Below, piece by piece: positions 45,108 to 54,571 of a DNA stretch of 64,000 bases. Both the position numbers and the translations under genes were made by a program. This DNA is from Clostridium sp. KNHs205 (GTDB taxonomy: Bacteria; Bacillota; Clostridia; Lachnospirales; Lachnospiraceae): NCBI RefSeq assembly GCF_000702945.1, contig NZ_JNLE01000003.1, positions 3,023,501 to 3,087,500 on the forward strand, given 5' to 3'. Under the pieces are notes generated by a model. The model was not told where the DNA came from. It saw only the letters and a list, made by a program, of their open reading frames with translations, and did no database searches. Numbering within the stretch: the stretch's first letter is position 1; each line of letters starts with the position of its first letter.

Positions 45108-46043
45108 ATGGGAAAATTAACAATCCATTTTAAGAACTTCTTTCGCGAATTAAGGCGTAAGCGCATTTTGTTCTTAATGATTTTACCGGTTATTGTGTAC
45201 TTTATTATTTTTGCCTACATACCTATGCCGGGTGCGTACATCGCATTTGTTGACTACAGTATAGGTAAGGGGATCTTCGGCAGCGATTTTGTCGGGTTAA
45301 AGAATTTTGAATTTCTGGCAAAGACAGGTGATTTGTGGCGAATCACAAAAAACACTTTAGTGTATAACCTTGCGTTTCTGGCTTTTTGTAACCTGTTCCA
45401 AGTTGCCTTTGCTATTATGATATCTGAGCTTGGAAGCAAATGGTTTAAAAAGATATCACAGTCTGTTATTCTGTTGCCGTATTTTATATCCATGGTTATT
45501 GTAGGCTTTTTTGCATATAACTTATTTAATTATGATCATGGTTTTATAAACACATTATTGATGAATATAGGACTTGAGAAACATGATTTTTATTCCGATC
45601 AGGGAATCTGGAAATACATTATTGTATTTTTTAAGGTTTGGAATCAAACAGGCTACGGTATGATAATATACCTGGCGACAATTACCGGTATCAGTGCAGA
45701 TATTTATGAAGCTGCCGCCCTTGATGGTGCTTCTCCTATGCAGAAGATTCGTTATATCACCATACCGTTATTAAAGGCTACAGTTATATTACTCTTCCTA
45801 TTCGGTTTAGGTGGTATATTAAAGGGTTCCTTTGATTTGTTCTATAACCTGATTGGTAATAATTCAGTATTATTCCCACAAACAGATATTATTGATACAT
45901 TCGTATTCCGAAGCCTGGTAGGTCAGTTTAATTTCTCCCAGGGTGCAGCAGTTGGTTTCTACCAGTCAATTTTCGGATTGATACTCGTGCTGTTGGTAAA
46001 TGCTGTCGTTAAGAAAATAGAGCCAGACAGCGCGTTGTTTTAG
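45108..46043 (+). CDS. CUT1 sugar ABC permease (LplB/UgpA type)
   Basis: The ATG at 45108 follows AAGGGTGG. The 311-residue permease has six membrane helices and the EAA loop DIYEAAALDGASPMQKIRYITIPLL that contacts the ATPase. LplB-type polysaccharide permeases share the N-terminal FRELRRKRILFLMILPVIVYFIIFAYIPMPG. No ATPase gene is nearby, as usual for CUT1 systems that borrow an MsmX-type ATPase. Confidence 0.93.
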   Translation: MGKLTIHFKNFFRELRRKRILFLMILPVIVYFIIFAYIPMPGAYIAFVDYSIGKGIFGSDFVGLKNFEFLAKTGDLWRITKNTLVYNLAFLAFCNLFQVAFAIMISELGSKWFKKISQSVILLPYFISMVIVGFFAYNLFNYDHGFINTLLMNIGLEKHDFYSDQGIWKYIIVFFKVWNQTGYGMIIYLATITGISADIYEAAALDGASPMQKIRYITIPLLKATVILLFLFGLGGILKGSFDLFYNLIGNNSVLFPQTDIIDTFVFRSLVGQFNFSQGAAVGFYQSIFGLILVLLVNAVVKKIEPDSALF

Positions 46044-46053
46044 GAGGTGTCAA

Positions 46054-46965
46054 ATGAGTGATTCGAAAAAGATAACAAATAGAAAACCAATGGGTAGAGA
46101 CGAAAAAGTAATGAAAGCAGTCTTTTATATATTGGTCACAGTTTTTGCCTTAATATGCCTGTTTCCTTTTCTCTTGCTAATATCCTCATCCTTTATGAGT
46201 GAAAAAGAAATACTGACTGAAGGTTACAAATTAATACCAAATAAAATCAGTTTCAGTGCCTACAAATTTTTAGGTGGTAATATAACAAACCTTCTGAATG
46301 CGTATAAGACGACTATTACTCTTGCAGTAGTTGGAACATCACTTGGATTATTACTAATGTCCATGGCAGGTTATGTATTATGCAGAAATGATTTTAAATA
46401 CCGTAATCAGATTTCATTCTTTATTTACTTTACAACACTATTCAGCGGAGGTTTGATCCCAAGTTATATATTGATGGTAAATGGACTTGGATTAAAGGAT
46501 AATATCTGGTCTATGATATTACCCGGACTTATGGGGCCTTGGTCAATTTTTCTTATGAGAAATTTTATGAAGTCAATTCCGGATTCCCTCTATGAATCAG
46601 CAGCCATTGACGGTGCCGGAGATTTCAGGATTTACTGGAAGATATTTATGCCTTTATCAAAACCTTCCCTGGCAACTATCGGATTATTCTTAACACTTGG
46701 TTACTGGAATGAATGGTATAATGCCATGCTTTATATACAGTCTACCAATAAGTATCCTTTACAGTATTTCTTACAAAAGATAGTCAGCCAGGCTAATGTT
46801 CAGCTCCTTGTTCAGCAGGGATTAAGCATTAACACAGCAGATCTGCCGTCGGAATCTATAAAGATGGCAACAGCAGTAGCGGCAATAGGGCCAATAATTT
46901 TGGTATACCCATTTGTCCAAAAATATTTTGTAAGTGGCCTGACCATAGGTGCTGTTAAAGGGTAA
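46054..46965 (+). CDS. CUT1 sugar ABC permease (LplC/AraQ type)
   Basis: The 303-residue partner permease has six membrane helices and the EAA loop DSLYESAAIDGAGDFRIYWKIFMPLSKPSLATI. It starts 10 nt after the first permease with GGAGG, which indicates tight co-expression. The C terminus ends in the typical QKYFVSGLTIGAVKG. Confidence 0.94.
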   Translation: MSDSKKITNRKPMGRDEKVMKAVFYILVTVFALICLFPFLLLISSSFMSEKEILTEGYKLIPNKISFSAYKFLGGNITNLLNAYKTTITLAVVGTSLGLLLMSMAGYVLCRNDFKYRNQISFFIYFTTLFSGGLIPSYILMVNGLGLKDNIWSMILPGLMGPWSIFLMRNFMKSIPDSLYESAAIDGAGDFRIYWKIFMPLSKPSLATIGLFLTLGYWNEWYNAMLYIQSTNKYPLQYFLQKIVSQANVQLLVQQGLSINTADLPSESIKMATAVAAIGPIILVYPFVQKYFVSGLTIGAVKG

Positions 46966-47044
46966 TTCAAGAAGGATGTACTTTTGATAATATGCTGCTT
47001 TGGTAGCTTATTATATATTTAAAAAAATATTAGGAGGAAATAAC

Positions 47045-48607
47045 ATGAAGAAAATTATTGCAATGTTATTAGTGGTAGTTTTGTCAATTGGAATGCTTGC
47101 AGGTTGCGGTAAGAACAACAATAGCAACAACAACAATTCCGGTACTACAGAAAACAATGGGGCTGAAACAACAGATAACGGAACCGTGGATACCTCAAAA
47201 GAAGTGAATCTTGTTCTTTACTTATGGGGCGGCGAAGGTGTTGCTAATAAGGAAATACTTGCTAAGTTAAATGAAAAGTTAAAAGCAAGCATCAATACCA
47301 CCATTGAAGTTAAGTATATCGACTGGGGCGATATCGCAACGAAATACCCCTTACTGTGGTCTTCAGGAGAGCAGTTTGATATGGCTTATGTATCTTCCAC
47401 TGCTAACGTTCCTTATTCTACACTTGTTAAGCAGGATGCGCTCTATGATATTACAGACCTGGTTTCTAAATACACACCTGCCTTAAACGAAGAGTTGGCA
47501 GATAAATGGAATAATGTAAAAGTTGACGGAAAAATCTATGCCGTACCAAATAATTATTCAGAATATACTGCATATGGTTTTGTAAGTCGTAAAGATTTAA
47601 TGGATAAGTATGGCGTTACTTCTATCAGCTCCATTGCAGATATGGAGAAATACATGGATGCTGCAGTAGCTGATGGCTGGACTCCTTTAAATGGAAGTTC
47701 AAACTTAGCAAATGATCTATACAGAATGTTTATTGCGACTACCGGAGGATGGCTTAATGCACCAGGAATTCCTACCTCGGGATTATACTTAGTAGCTGAT
47801 AAAGCGGATACCAGTAAGATTATACACCCGGCATTTACAGATGAATTCGAAGCATTTGCAGTTAAGATGAATGAGTGGGCTAAGAAAGGTTACTGGTCAA
47901 AGGATATTTTATCCGCATCACAGGATGACAAGGATAACTTCTATAACGGTTTGTCCGCAGGTTACATCAGTCATCAGCCTGACTGGACTGGTAATTACGG
48001 AAATCAGTTAAAAAAATTACCAGGTGTTGATTCTGAATTTTACAGCTTCCCCGAAGAAAATGGAAAGATTGTAAAGGCTACCGGTGTTGGTGCTGCTACA
48101 GCAATCAGCAAGAACTCCAAGTATCCTGAAAGAGCGTTACTGGTAATTGAAAAATTAATGACAGATAAAGAATGCTATGATTTATTCCAGTATGGTATTG
48201 AAGGTAGCCAGTATGTTTTAAAAGATGGTAAGATTACTCAGCCAGAAGGTTTTGATGCTACTAAAAACGGTGGCGGATTTGCTGCATGGGCATTCCGTAC
48301 AGATGCTTTAAATATTCCTCAGGCTACTGAAGATCCACGTCGTTATACATTAAATGATGAATGGTCAAAAGTTGCTATTGATGATCCGTTTGTAGGATTT
48401 AGTTTTGATAGTACACCTATAACAACAGAGTTATCTATTATTTCCACTCTTGATTCTCAACTTGGTATCCAGATTCTTTTAGGCAAGACTTCACAAGACC
48501 CTAAAGAAGCAGTTGCTGAGTACAGGAAACAGCTTAAAGCTGCTGGAATTGATACTGTTCTGGATGAAGTAAACAAGCAGTGGTCTGCTTACAATGCATC
48601 TAAGTAA
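47045..48607 (+). CDS. CUT1 sugar-binding lipoprotein, probable glucooligosaccharide binder
   Basis: The ATG at 47045 follows AGGAGG. The 520-residue protein has a lipobox SIGMLAGCG (Cys21), an Asn/Gly/Thr-rich linker (22-55), and a cluster B-type extracellular solute-binding fold, with KVDGKIYAVPNNYSEYTAYGFVSRKDLMDKYGV as a hallmark. Its size matches binding proteins of LplA type, including the beta-1,2-glucooligosaccharide binder of the Listeria locus. Downstream, a terminator separates it from the LacI gene. Confidence 0.9.
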   Translation: MKKIIAMLLVVVLSIGMLAGCGKNNNSNNNNSGTTENNGAETTDNGTVDTSKEVNLVLYLWGGEGVANKEILAKLNEKLKASINTTIEVKYIDWGDIATKYPLLWSSGEQFDMAYVSSTANVPYSTLVKQDALYDITDLVSKYTPALNEELADKWNNVKVDGKIYAVPNNYSEYTAYGFVSRKDLMDKYGVTSISSIADMEKYMDAAVADGWTPLNGSSNLANDLYRMFIATTGGWLNAPGIPTSGLYLVADKADTSKIIHPAFTDEFEAFAVKMNEWAKKGYWSKDILSASQDDKDNFYNGLSAGYISHQPDWTGNYGNQLKKLPGVDSEFYSFPEENGKIVKATGVGAATAISKNSKYPERALLVIEKLMTDKECYDLFQYGIEGSQYVLKDGKITQPEGFDATKNGGGFAAWAFRTDALNIPQATEDPRRYTLNDEWSKVAIDDPFVGFSFDSTPITTELSIISTLDSQLGIQILLGKTSQDPKEAVAEYRKQLKAAGIDTVLDEVNKQWSAYNASK

Positions 48608-48646
48608 GATGTCTTAAGCTTAGTAAAAGTTAATAACTGGAAAAAA

Positions 48647-48674
48647 GGCAGGGATGCTCTTCCTGCCAATTTTC
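48647..48674 (+). terminator. terminator of the transporter operon
   Basis: GGCAGG (48647-48652) pairs with CCTGCC (48662-48667) around GATGCTCTT, followed by AATTTTCT and preceded by an A run. The stem is short but correctly placed. Confidence 0.65.
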
Positions 48675-48814
48675 TGTTATCTAATAAGAAGTTATAGATT
48701 CTTTTAATGACAAAGCTTTTAGTATTGTGTATAATTAATAATTATGTAAAAATTTGTGGACATTAGGTTGCTTTAGTTTAGGATTTATAAATAATAAAAA
48801 ATGGGATGAGGATT

Positions 48815-49840
48815 ATGGAAGTAACGATTAAAGAAATTGCCAAGCTTTCAGGGGTAGGAATAACAACAGTATCAAGGGTTATAAATAATTCAGGACCGGT
48901 AAGTCCAAAGACCAGGGAAAAAGTCATGGCAGTAGTTCGGGAGTATAATTATATTCCCAATAACAGTGCAAGAAACTTAAAGTCCAATCAGTCAAAAAGT
49001 ATTGCTCTTCTGGTAAAATCAATCACCAATCCTTTTTTCCAGAAAATGATCAATGTGATTGAACAGAAAGTTTCCTTACGTGGCTATCAGCTGATCATCC
49101 AAAATGTAACAAGACTCCAAAATGAGCTTGATATTGCAATTTCTGAAACAAAAGACAGAAATCTACAGGGTGTAATAATAATGGGAGGGTCCTTCAGTTA
49201 TACGGAAGCGAAGTTCAAAGCTCTTAAGATTCCCTGTGTTTTTCTGACTGTTTCTGCAGGAGAGGAAATTCCCCTTGAAAGTTATTCCAGTGTTCGTATC
49301 AATGATGAACTGGAAGCCTTTAAGGCAGTGGAATACCTTATTTCCTTAGGACACAGGAGAATTGGATTTATCATGAATGCCCCCGGTGATGAAATGACAC
49401 CGAACTCTTTGCGTTTTAAGGGTTATCTAAGGGCATTGGAACAATATAATATTCCTTTTGACTCCTCCTTGGTGGCATCGGAATTTTCATCCCTTTCAGG
49501 TTATGATTTCGGATTTAAAATGATGAAACAGCTCTTGGCACAGAATAAAGATATGACAGCCGTTTTTGCATTTGCTGATATCGTTGCTATCGGTGCTTCT
49601 AAAGCAATACTGACCAGCGGGTTAAAGATACCTGAGAACATTTCCATTATTGGTTTTGATGGTATCGAGGAGGCAGAATTCTATCATCCTTCTATCGATA
49701 CGGTGTCTCAGCCGGCGGAACAGATGGCATTATCCAGTGTTGAGGTGCTTTTTGATATGCTTCAGGGCGGTGAGACAAAGCATATGGTATTTGACTCTTC
49801 GTTATTAAAAAGAGGGTCATGTATTGTAGTGCATAAATGA
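48815..49840 (+). CDS. LacI-family transcriptional regulator
   Basis: The ATG at 48815 gives the standard LacI N terminus (MEVTIKEIAKLSGVGITTVSRVINNSG). An in-frame ATG 9 nt upstream lacks a ribosome site. The 341-residue protein has the DNA-binding helix-turn-helix plus hinge helix (about 1-58, YIPNNSARNLKSNQS) and a periplasmic-binding-like effector domain (about 60-341, ISIIGFDGIEEAEFYHPSIDTV). It probably represses the divergent GH94/GH3 and transporter units through the two TGNAANCGNTNNCA sites. Confidence 0.92.
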   Translation: MEVTIKEIAKLSGVGITTVSRVINNSGPVSPKTREKVMAVVREYNYIPNNSARNLKSNQSKSIALLVKSITNPFFQKMINVIEQKVSLRGYQLIIQNVTRLQNELDIAISETKDRNLQGVIIMGGSFSYTEAKFKALKIPCVFLTVSAGEEIPLESYSSVRINDELEAFKAVEYLISLGHRRIGFIMNAPGDEMTPNSLRFKGYLRALEQYNIPFDSSLVASEFSSLSGYDFGFKMMKQLLAQNKDMTAVFAFADIVAIGASKAILTSGLKIPENISIIGFDGIEEAEFYHPSIDTVSQPAEQMALSSVEVLFDMLQGGETKHMVFDSSLLKRGSCIVVHK

Positions 49841-49871
49841 TATGGGGTAAGGTGGTTTTTGGCAAGGGGAC

Positions 49872-50083
49872 GGCAAAGTACTCAAAGCAGGAAAACCAAT
49901 GCTTCAATTCCAAGGTATAAGAAGTCCTAATTCTCTGAATACTTTGCGCTGGGCATATGATAAAACAGATAACTCGCTTCGCTCAGACAATCTGTTTTAT
50001 CATATAGCGCAAAATATTCAGAGAAAAGGACTTCTAATACCTTTCCATAGGCGCATTTGCTTTCCTGCTTTGTGTACTTTGCC
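49872..50083 (-). repeat. long palindromic element, family 1, copy B (inverted)
   Basis: Arms of about 98 nt pair around AACTCGCTTCGCTCAGAC, the complement of the loop in the 31.1-kb copy. The left arm (GGGGACGGCAAAGTAC..., CCAAGGTATAAGAAGTCCTA) corresponds to the complement of copy A's right arm, and the right arm to copy A's left arm. The loop-proximal stem is AACAGAT/ATCTGTT here and AACAGAC/GTCTGTT in copy A, a compensatory change. It fills the gap between lacI and the EEP gene. Confidence 0.9.
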
Positions 50084-50160
50084 TGACTCTTTATGAAATA
50101 ATCTTGACATTTAAATCAATATAACAGGAATTCGACAAGATAATAAAAGTAGGTGTGAGA

Positions 50161-50913
50161 ATGCAGATAGTAACATTTAATATACGTTGTGATTATGGTC
50201 AGGACGGTGAAAATAATTTTGTGAACCGTAAAGATCTCATAGAGAAGAAAATTAAAGAAGAACAGCCGGACATACTCTGCTTTCAGGAGGTACTTCCTCA
50301 TGTGGCTGAATGGTTAAAAAGCAATCTGACAGATTATTATGTAATTGGCTGCGGCAGAGACAGTAAGCTTGAAAATGAACAGACCTGTATTGCTTATCAT
50401 AAGGAGGTGTTTAATATGGTGAAGATGGAAGTCTTCTGGTTATCAGATACACCGGAGGTTCCTGGCAGCCGCTACTTAAACCAGAGTGAGTGTCCAAGAA
50501 CCTGTACTGTATTATACCTGCAGGAAATCAAAACCTCCAAAGTATTCAGGGTGTATAATACTCACCTGGATCATATTGGCAGTGATGCCAGAAAGCAGGG
50601 ATTGAGCCTTATTATGGAGAAAATAATCAAAGCAGATTATCTTGGCAATATCCCTTTCATTCTGACCGGAGACTTTAATGCTCTTCCGGATTCAGAAGAG
50701 CTGGCTGTGTTAAAGAATTATGACAATCTCTATGATTGTACGGAGAGTCTGGACGGTACTTTTCATGATTATGGCAGAATAAAAGACGAAGAAAAGATAG
50801 ATTATATTATTGCGGATAAAGCTTTTGGCTGCCAGGAATCAGTCAGATGGACTGACTGTGTGGACGGGGTCTATTTATCGGATCATTATCCGGTAAGTGT
50901 AGTACTTCATTAA
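50161..50913 (+). CDS. endonuclease/exonuclease/phosphatase-family hydrolase
   Basis: The ATG at 50161 is preferred to a GTG 6 nt upstream that belongs to the TAGGTGTGAG ribosome site. The 250-residue protein carries the complete EEP set: TFNIRCDYG (Asn), DILCFQEV (metal Glu), YNTHLDHIG, LTGDFNALPDS and the terminal SDHYPV with the catalytic Asp-His. Family members include phosphodiesterases, sphingomyelinases and sugar-phosphate phosphatases. It lacks a signal peptide and stands within a sugar locus, so a cytosolic phosphatase is plausible. Confidence 0.9.
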   Translation: MQIVTFNIRCDYGQDGENNFVNRKDLIEKKIKEEQPDILCFQEVLPHVAEWLKSNLTDYYVIGCGRDSKLENEQTCIAYHKEVFNMVKMEVFWLSDTPEVPGSRYLNQSECPRTCTVLYLQEIKTSKVFRVYNTHLDHIGSDARKQGLSLIMEKIIKADYLGNIPFILTGDFNALPDSEELAVLKNYDNLYDCTESLDGTFHDYGRIKDEEKIDYIIADKAFGCQESVRWTDCVDGVYLSDHYPVSVVLH

Positions 50914-51021
50914 AATTAAATTTTGACCTTTAGTTAAAAAGGCCAGATATTCCGGCAATTTAATATAATGAAAATCAAAAGTTACTTATAGAGAATTAAG
51001 ATAACAGATACATGTTTGAAT

Positions 51022-51060
51022 AGGGTGCTCTTTTGCTTTTATAAGAGCGCCCTTCTTTTA
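51022..51060 (+). terminator. terminator after the EEP gene
   Basis: AGGGTGCTCTT pairs with AAGAGCGCCCT (one G-U), 10-nt loop, followed by TCTTTTATG. The remaining part of the gap, 51061-51351, is AT-rich leader for the GH3 gene without a clear promoter. Confidence 0.8.
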
Positions 51061-51351
51061 TGATAAAGGAAAACGACAAAAAGCTGCATTTTAAATTTTA
51101 TAGTTTCTTATATTGACATTAGTTTGAAAGATAAATTATTATTAACGTTGAGTCTAAAGTTAAGAATACTTTGGATTACTTCATGCAAAAGCTGGTGTGT
51201 ATTATTGAAAACATAAATTATACCCTGATTTATGGCAAGAAAAATCTGTAAGCAGATGCAGCAGCAAAGTGTGTTAGTGCAGTGGAATCCAAGGTATCTT
51301 AAACAGAAAATGCATAAAATGACGATTGTTACTACAGCAGGAGGAATACGA

Positions 51352-54150
51352 ATGAGTCAGAAGAAGACCGGAATCCCTTTGGAAGGATTTGCAGAATTTA
51401 GCAGGAAGGCAGCAGGAGCAGGAGCCGTTCTTATAAAGAATGAAGGAAAAGTACTCCCATTAAAGACTGGTGAGAGAGTATCTGTATTCGGAAGAATTCA
51501 GAAGAATTATTACAGAAGCGGAACAGGGTCAGGAGGCAGTGTAAATGTAGCTTATACCACCAATCTTCTTGATGGTCTGAGAAGTAAAAAGCATGTCCAT
51601 ATAAATGAAGAACTGGCAGCGGTCTATGAGAACTGGATTGAGAGCAACCCTTTTGATAACGGCGGAGGTGTTTGGGCAGGAGAACCCTGGAATCAGACAG
51701 AAATGCCTCTTTCCAGCGAACTGGTGGCTCAAGCGAGAAAAGTATCCGATAAAGCACTTATCGTAATCGGACGTACTGCGGGAGAGGATAAAGATAATGC
51801 CGCCGCACCTGGCAGTTATGAGCTGACGGTTGATGAGCTGGCAATGCTAAAGGCTGTAACCGAACATTTTGAAGAGGTTTCCGTAGTTTTAAATGTATCA
51901 AATATTATCGACATGAACTGGCTTGACCAGAAGGATTATAAATATCCTATTAAGTCCGTTATCTATTCCTGGCAGGGCGGTATGGAAGGCGGTAACGCAA
52001 TAGCTGATGTTCTTGCAGGTGATGTAGTTCCCAGCGGTAAGCTGACAGATACGATTGCATACTCCATAGAAGATTATCCCTCTACCACAAATTATGGCGG
52101 TGAAATCAGTAATTTGTATCAGGAAGATATTTATATAGGGTATCGTTACTTTGAAACCTTCTGTCCTGAAAAAGTACATTATGAGTTCGGCTACGGGTTA
52201 TCCTATACTGATTTTTCTATTTCTGACTTGAAAGCTGAAACCAGTAAAATCAATGGCATGGATTATCTTACGATTCAGGCAAAGGTTAAGAATATCGGAG
52301 AAGAATATGCGGGACAGGAAGTAGTGCAGGTGTATTACGAAGCTCCCCAGGGAATGCTTGGACGTCCTGTGAGAGCCCTTGGAGCTTTTGCTAAGACCGG
52401 TCTGCTAAAGCCCAAGGAAGAGGAAACTGTAACTATTACAATGCCTGTATCTGTTATGGCGGCTTATGATGACAGTGGTGTTACCGGAAATGCTTATTCT
52501 TATGTCTTAGAAGCTGGAGAGTACCGTATCTATGCCGGTAACAGCCTTAGAAATACAACCTTGGTTACGGTAGATGGAAATGAGAGCTTTATCCTGCAGG
52601 ATTTGGTTGTGGTAGAAAGCCTGCAGCAGGCTATGGCACCGGTAGAAGGATTCAAAAGAATCAAACCGGGCAAGAAGAAGGAAAATGGTACTTATGAGAT
52701 AGCTTATGAGGAGGTACCAACACGTTCATACTCCTTAGAAGAAAGAATCAAGAAGAATCTTCCGAAGGTATTCAGCTATACAGGCAATAAAGGAATAACT
52801 TTAAAGGATATAGCAGCCGGAAAGAATACCATGGGCGAATTTCTTGCACAGCTAACCAATGAGGACCTTGCAGCTCTGGTAAGAGGAGAAGGCATGTGCC
52901 ATCCCCTGGCTACACCGGGAACTGCTTCTGCTTTTGGTGGCGTAACAGACAGCCTGTTAGGATATGGAATTCCTCTTGCCTGCACTTCCGATGGACCCTC
53001 CGGTATCCGTATGGACGGCGGCTATTTGGCTACTCAGGTTCCAATCGGTACACTGCTTGCTGCTACCTGGGATACAGCGTTAATTGAAGAGCTGTATGTA
53101 CTGGAAGGCAAGGAATTGTTAAGCAATTCCATAGATATGCTGTTAGGACCTGGAATGAATATCCGCAGAAGTCCTTTAAACGGACGTAACTTTGAATATT
53201 TTTCCGAAGACCCTCTTATTACCGGTAAATTTGCCAGTGCAGTGGTGAAGGGTATTATGAAGGGTGGTTCTAATGCAACCTTAAAGCACTTTGCCTGCAA
53301 CAACCAGGAGAAATTCCGTGCGAAAGTGGATGCTGTGGTATCTGAGCGTGCTTTAAGGGAAATCTATCTGAAGGGCTTTGAAATAGCAGTGAAAGAAGGC
53401 GGAGCCAACGGAGTTATGACTTCTTATAATCCTGTGAACGGACACTGGTCAGCTTCTAATTATGATCTGAACACTACAATCCTAAGAGGTGAATGGGGCT
53501 TTGAGGGAATAGTAATGACAGACTGGTGGGCTATCATGAACGATGTGGCAAAGGGAAGACAGGCAGGTACCCCTGCGGACAGAAAGAATACTCATTACAT
53601 GGTAAGTGCTCAGAACGATCTGTACATGGTTGTTAGTAACTTTGGAGCGGAAGTAAATGCCTACAAAGATCTTACCATGGAAGCACTTGAACAGGGAACC
53701 CTGACCAGAGGTGAATTACAGCGTTGTGCAAAAAATATCTGTAAATTCATTATAAAGGCACCTGCATTTAACAAAGAAGAAAGCTTTGATGAAGAGGCAG
53801 TGGTAGTTGCAGCGGATTCAACTTTAGCCGATGATAATGCAATTGCTGTTGAAGAGGATACTTTTGTTACAATCCATCCTGATACAAAGGCACTTATAAG
53901 AGTAAAGGAAAATGGTACTTACAGGCTTATGGTTAGTGTAAGATCCTTTGGCAGTGAGCTTGCACAGACTTCCTGCAGTCTGTTCTTAAACGGAAGTCAG
54001 GCTGCGACTATTCAGACTGGCGGAACAGACGGACAGTGGATGAAACAGAGGCTTGTAAAAGCAGAACTGAGTGAAGGTATGTACAAGCTGGAGCTTCAGG
54101 AGCTGAAGCAAGGTATGGATATTGAATGGGTGGAATTTAAGAAGCTATAA
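51352..54150 (+). CDS. domain-permuted GH3 beta-glucosidase with C-terminal jelly-roll domain
   Basis: The start is the ATG at 51352 after GCAGGAGG. A frame reaching back to 51232 has no ribosome site. The 932-residue cytosolic enzyme repeats the reversed GH3 order of the gene at 38.5 kb. The alpha/beta sandwich covers about 15-270 (SGTGSGGSVNVAY, VPSGKLTDTIAYS). An Fn3-like domain covers about 315-425. The barrel covers about 500-800, with TSDGPSGIR, GRNFEYFSEDPL, LKHFACNNQE and the nucleophile Asp724 in IVMTDWWAI. The last 115 residues (about 815-932) form a CBM6-like beta domain absent from the other protein. Substrate is likely the same family of glucooligosaccharides. Confidence 0.93.
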   Translation: MSQKKTGIPLEGFAEFSRKAAGAGAVLIKNEGKVLPLKTGERVSVFGRIQKNYYRSGTGSGGSVNVAYTTNLLDGLRSKKHVHINEELAAVYENWIESNPFDNGGGVWAGEPWNQTEMPLSSELVAQARKVSDKALIVIGRTAGEDKDNAAAPGSYELTVDELAMLKAVTEHFEEVSVVLNVSNIIDMNWLDQKDYKYPIKSVIYSWQGGMEGGNAIADVLAGDVVPSGKLTDTIAYSIEDYPSTTNYGGEISNLYQEDIYIGYRYFETFCPEKVHYEFGYGLSYTDFSISDLKAETSKINGMDYLTIQAKVKNIGEEYAGQEVVQVYYEAPQGMLGRPVRALGAFAKTGLLKPKEEETVTITMPVSVMAAYDDSGVTGNAYSYVLEAGEYRIYAGNSLRNTTLVTVDGNESFILQDLVVVESLQQAMAPVEGFKRIKPGKKKENGTYEIAYEEVPTRSYSLEERIKKNLPKVFSYTGNKGITLKDIAAGKNTMGEFLAQLTNEDLAALVRGEGMCHPLATPGTASAFGGVTDSLLGYGIPLACTSDGPSGIRMDGGYLATQVPIGTLLAATWDTALIEELYVLEGKELLSNSIDMLLGPGMNIRRSPLNGRNFEYFSEDPLITGKFASAVVKGIMKGGSNATLKHFACNNQEKFRAKVDAVVSERALREIYLKGFEIAVKEGGANGVMTSYNPVNGHWSASNYDLNTTILRGEWGFEGIVMTDWWAIMNDVAKGRQAGTPADRKNTHYMVSAQNDLYMVVSNFGAEVNAYKDLTMEALEQGTLTRGELQRCAKNICKFIIKAPAFNKEESFDEEAVVVAADSTLADDNAIAVEEDTFVTIHPDTKALIRVKENGTYRLMVSVRSFGSELAQTSCSLFLNGSQAATIQTGGTDGQWMKQRLVKAELSEGMYKLELQELKQGMDIEWVEFKKL

Positions 54151-54164
54151 TTTCATGTAATGGG

Positions 54165-54317
54165 GTAAGAATGCCGCCTGGTTTCCTTGCGATACATTGT
54201 CTGAAAGACATACTTCCAATTCGTGTGCTAAAGGCGAAGGATTTTTACGATTATAGCACACCGAAGGGTAATATGTCTTTCAGCCAGTGGGTAGTGGAAA
54301 TCCAGACGGCTTCTTAC
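54165..54317. repeat. palindromic element, copy D
   Basis: Arms beginning GTAAGAATGCCGCCTGG (54165) and ending CCAGACGGCTTCTTAC (54317) pair over about 65 nt. CTGAAAGACATA/TATGTCTTTCAG lies in the middle and GTGTGCTA/TAGCACAC closes a 23-nt loop. It lies directly after the GH3 stop and ends 41 nt before the stop of the convergent XRE gene. A 90-codon open frame across it is a by-product. The sequence is not shared with the 31.1-kb family. Confidence 0.85.
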
Positions 54318-54357
54318 TGCAATATTGATGCTTTTTTTCTTAGATGTCTTATAGGTG

Positions 54358-54570
54358 TCAGTCTTCAAAATAAAATAAATCTTCAAATTTCTTATCCAGG
54401 GCAATACATAATATTAGGGCTAATTTTGCAGTGGGATTAAATTGACCTATTTCAATAGAGCTAATCGTATTGCGTGAAACTCCGACCATTTCTGCTAATT
54501 GAGTCTGAGAGAGCTTCAATTCTGCCCGTGCTTCTTTGAGATTGTTTTTTAAAATTAATTCATCATTCAT
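54358..54570 (-). CDS. XRE-family HTH regulator
   Basis: A 70-residue single-domain Cro/CI-type helix-turn-helix: LKEARAELKLSQTQLAEMVGVSRNTISSIEIGQFNPTAKLALILCIALDKKFEDLF. Such short regulators commonly pair with a small membrane protein in Firmicutes, as here. The start is one base after the stop of the upstream gene, so the two are translationally coupled. It probably binds the dyad at 54941-54956. Confidence 0.92.
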   Translation of the reverse strand: MNDELILKNNLKEARAELKLSQTQLAEMVGVSRNTISSIEIGQFNPTAKLALILCIALDKKFEDLFYFED

Positions 54571-54571
54571 A

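Noticed and set aside
38498..54150. Reversed domain order of the two GH3 enzymes as a novelty
   Set aside because: Permuted GH3 beta-glucosidases are already known from rumen Firmicutes and their relatives. They are annotated but not reported as new.
54171..54440. An 89-codon open frame after the second GH3 gene
   Set aside because: It covers the palindromic element and the 3' end of the XRE gene on the other strand and has no ribosome site or recognisable domain.
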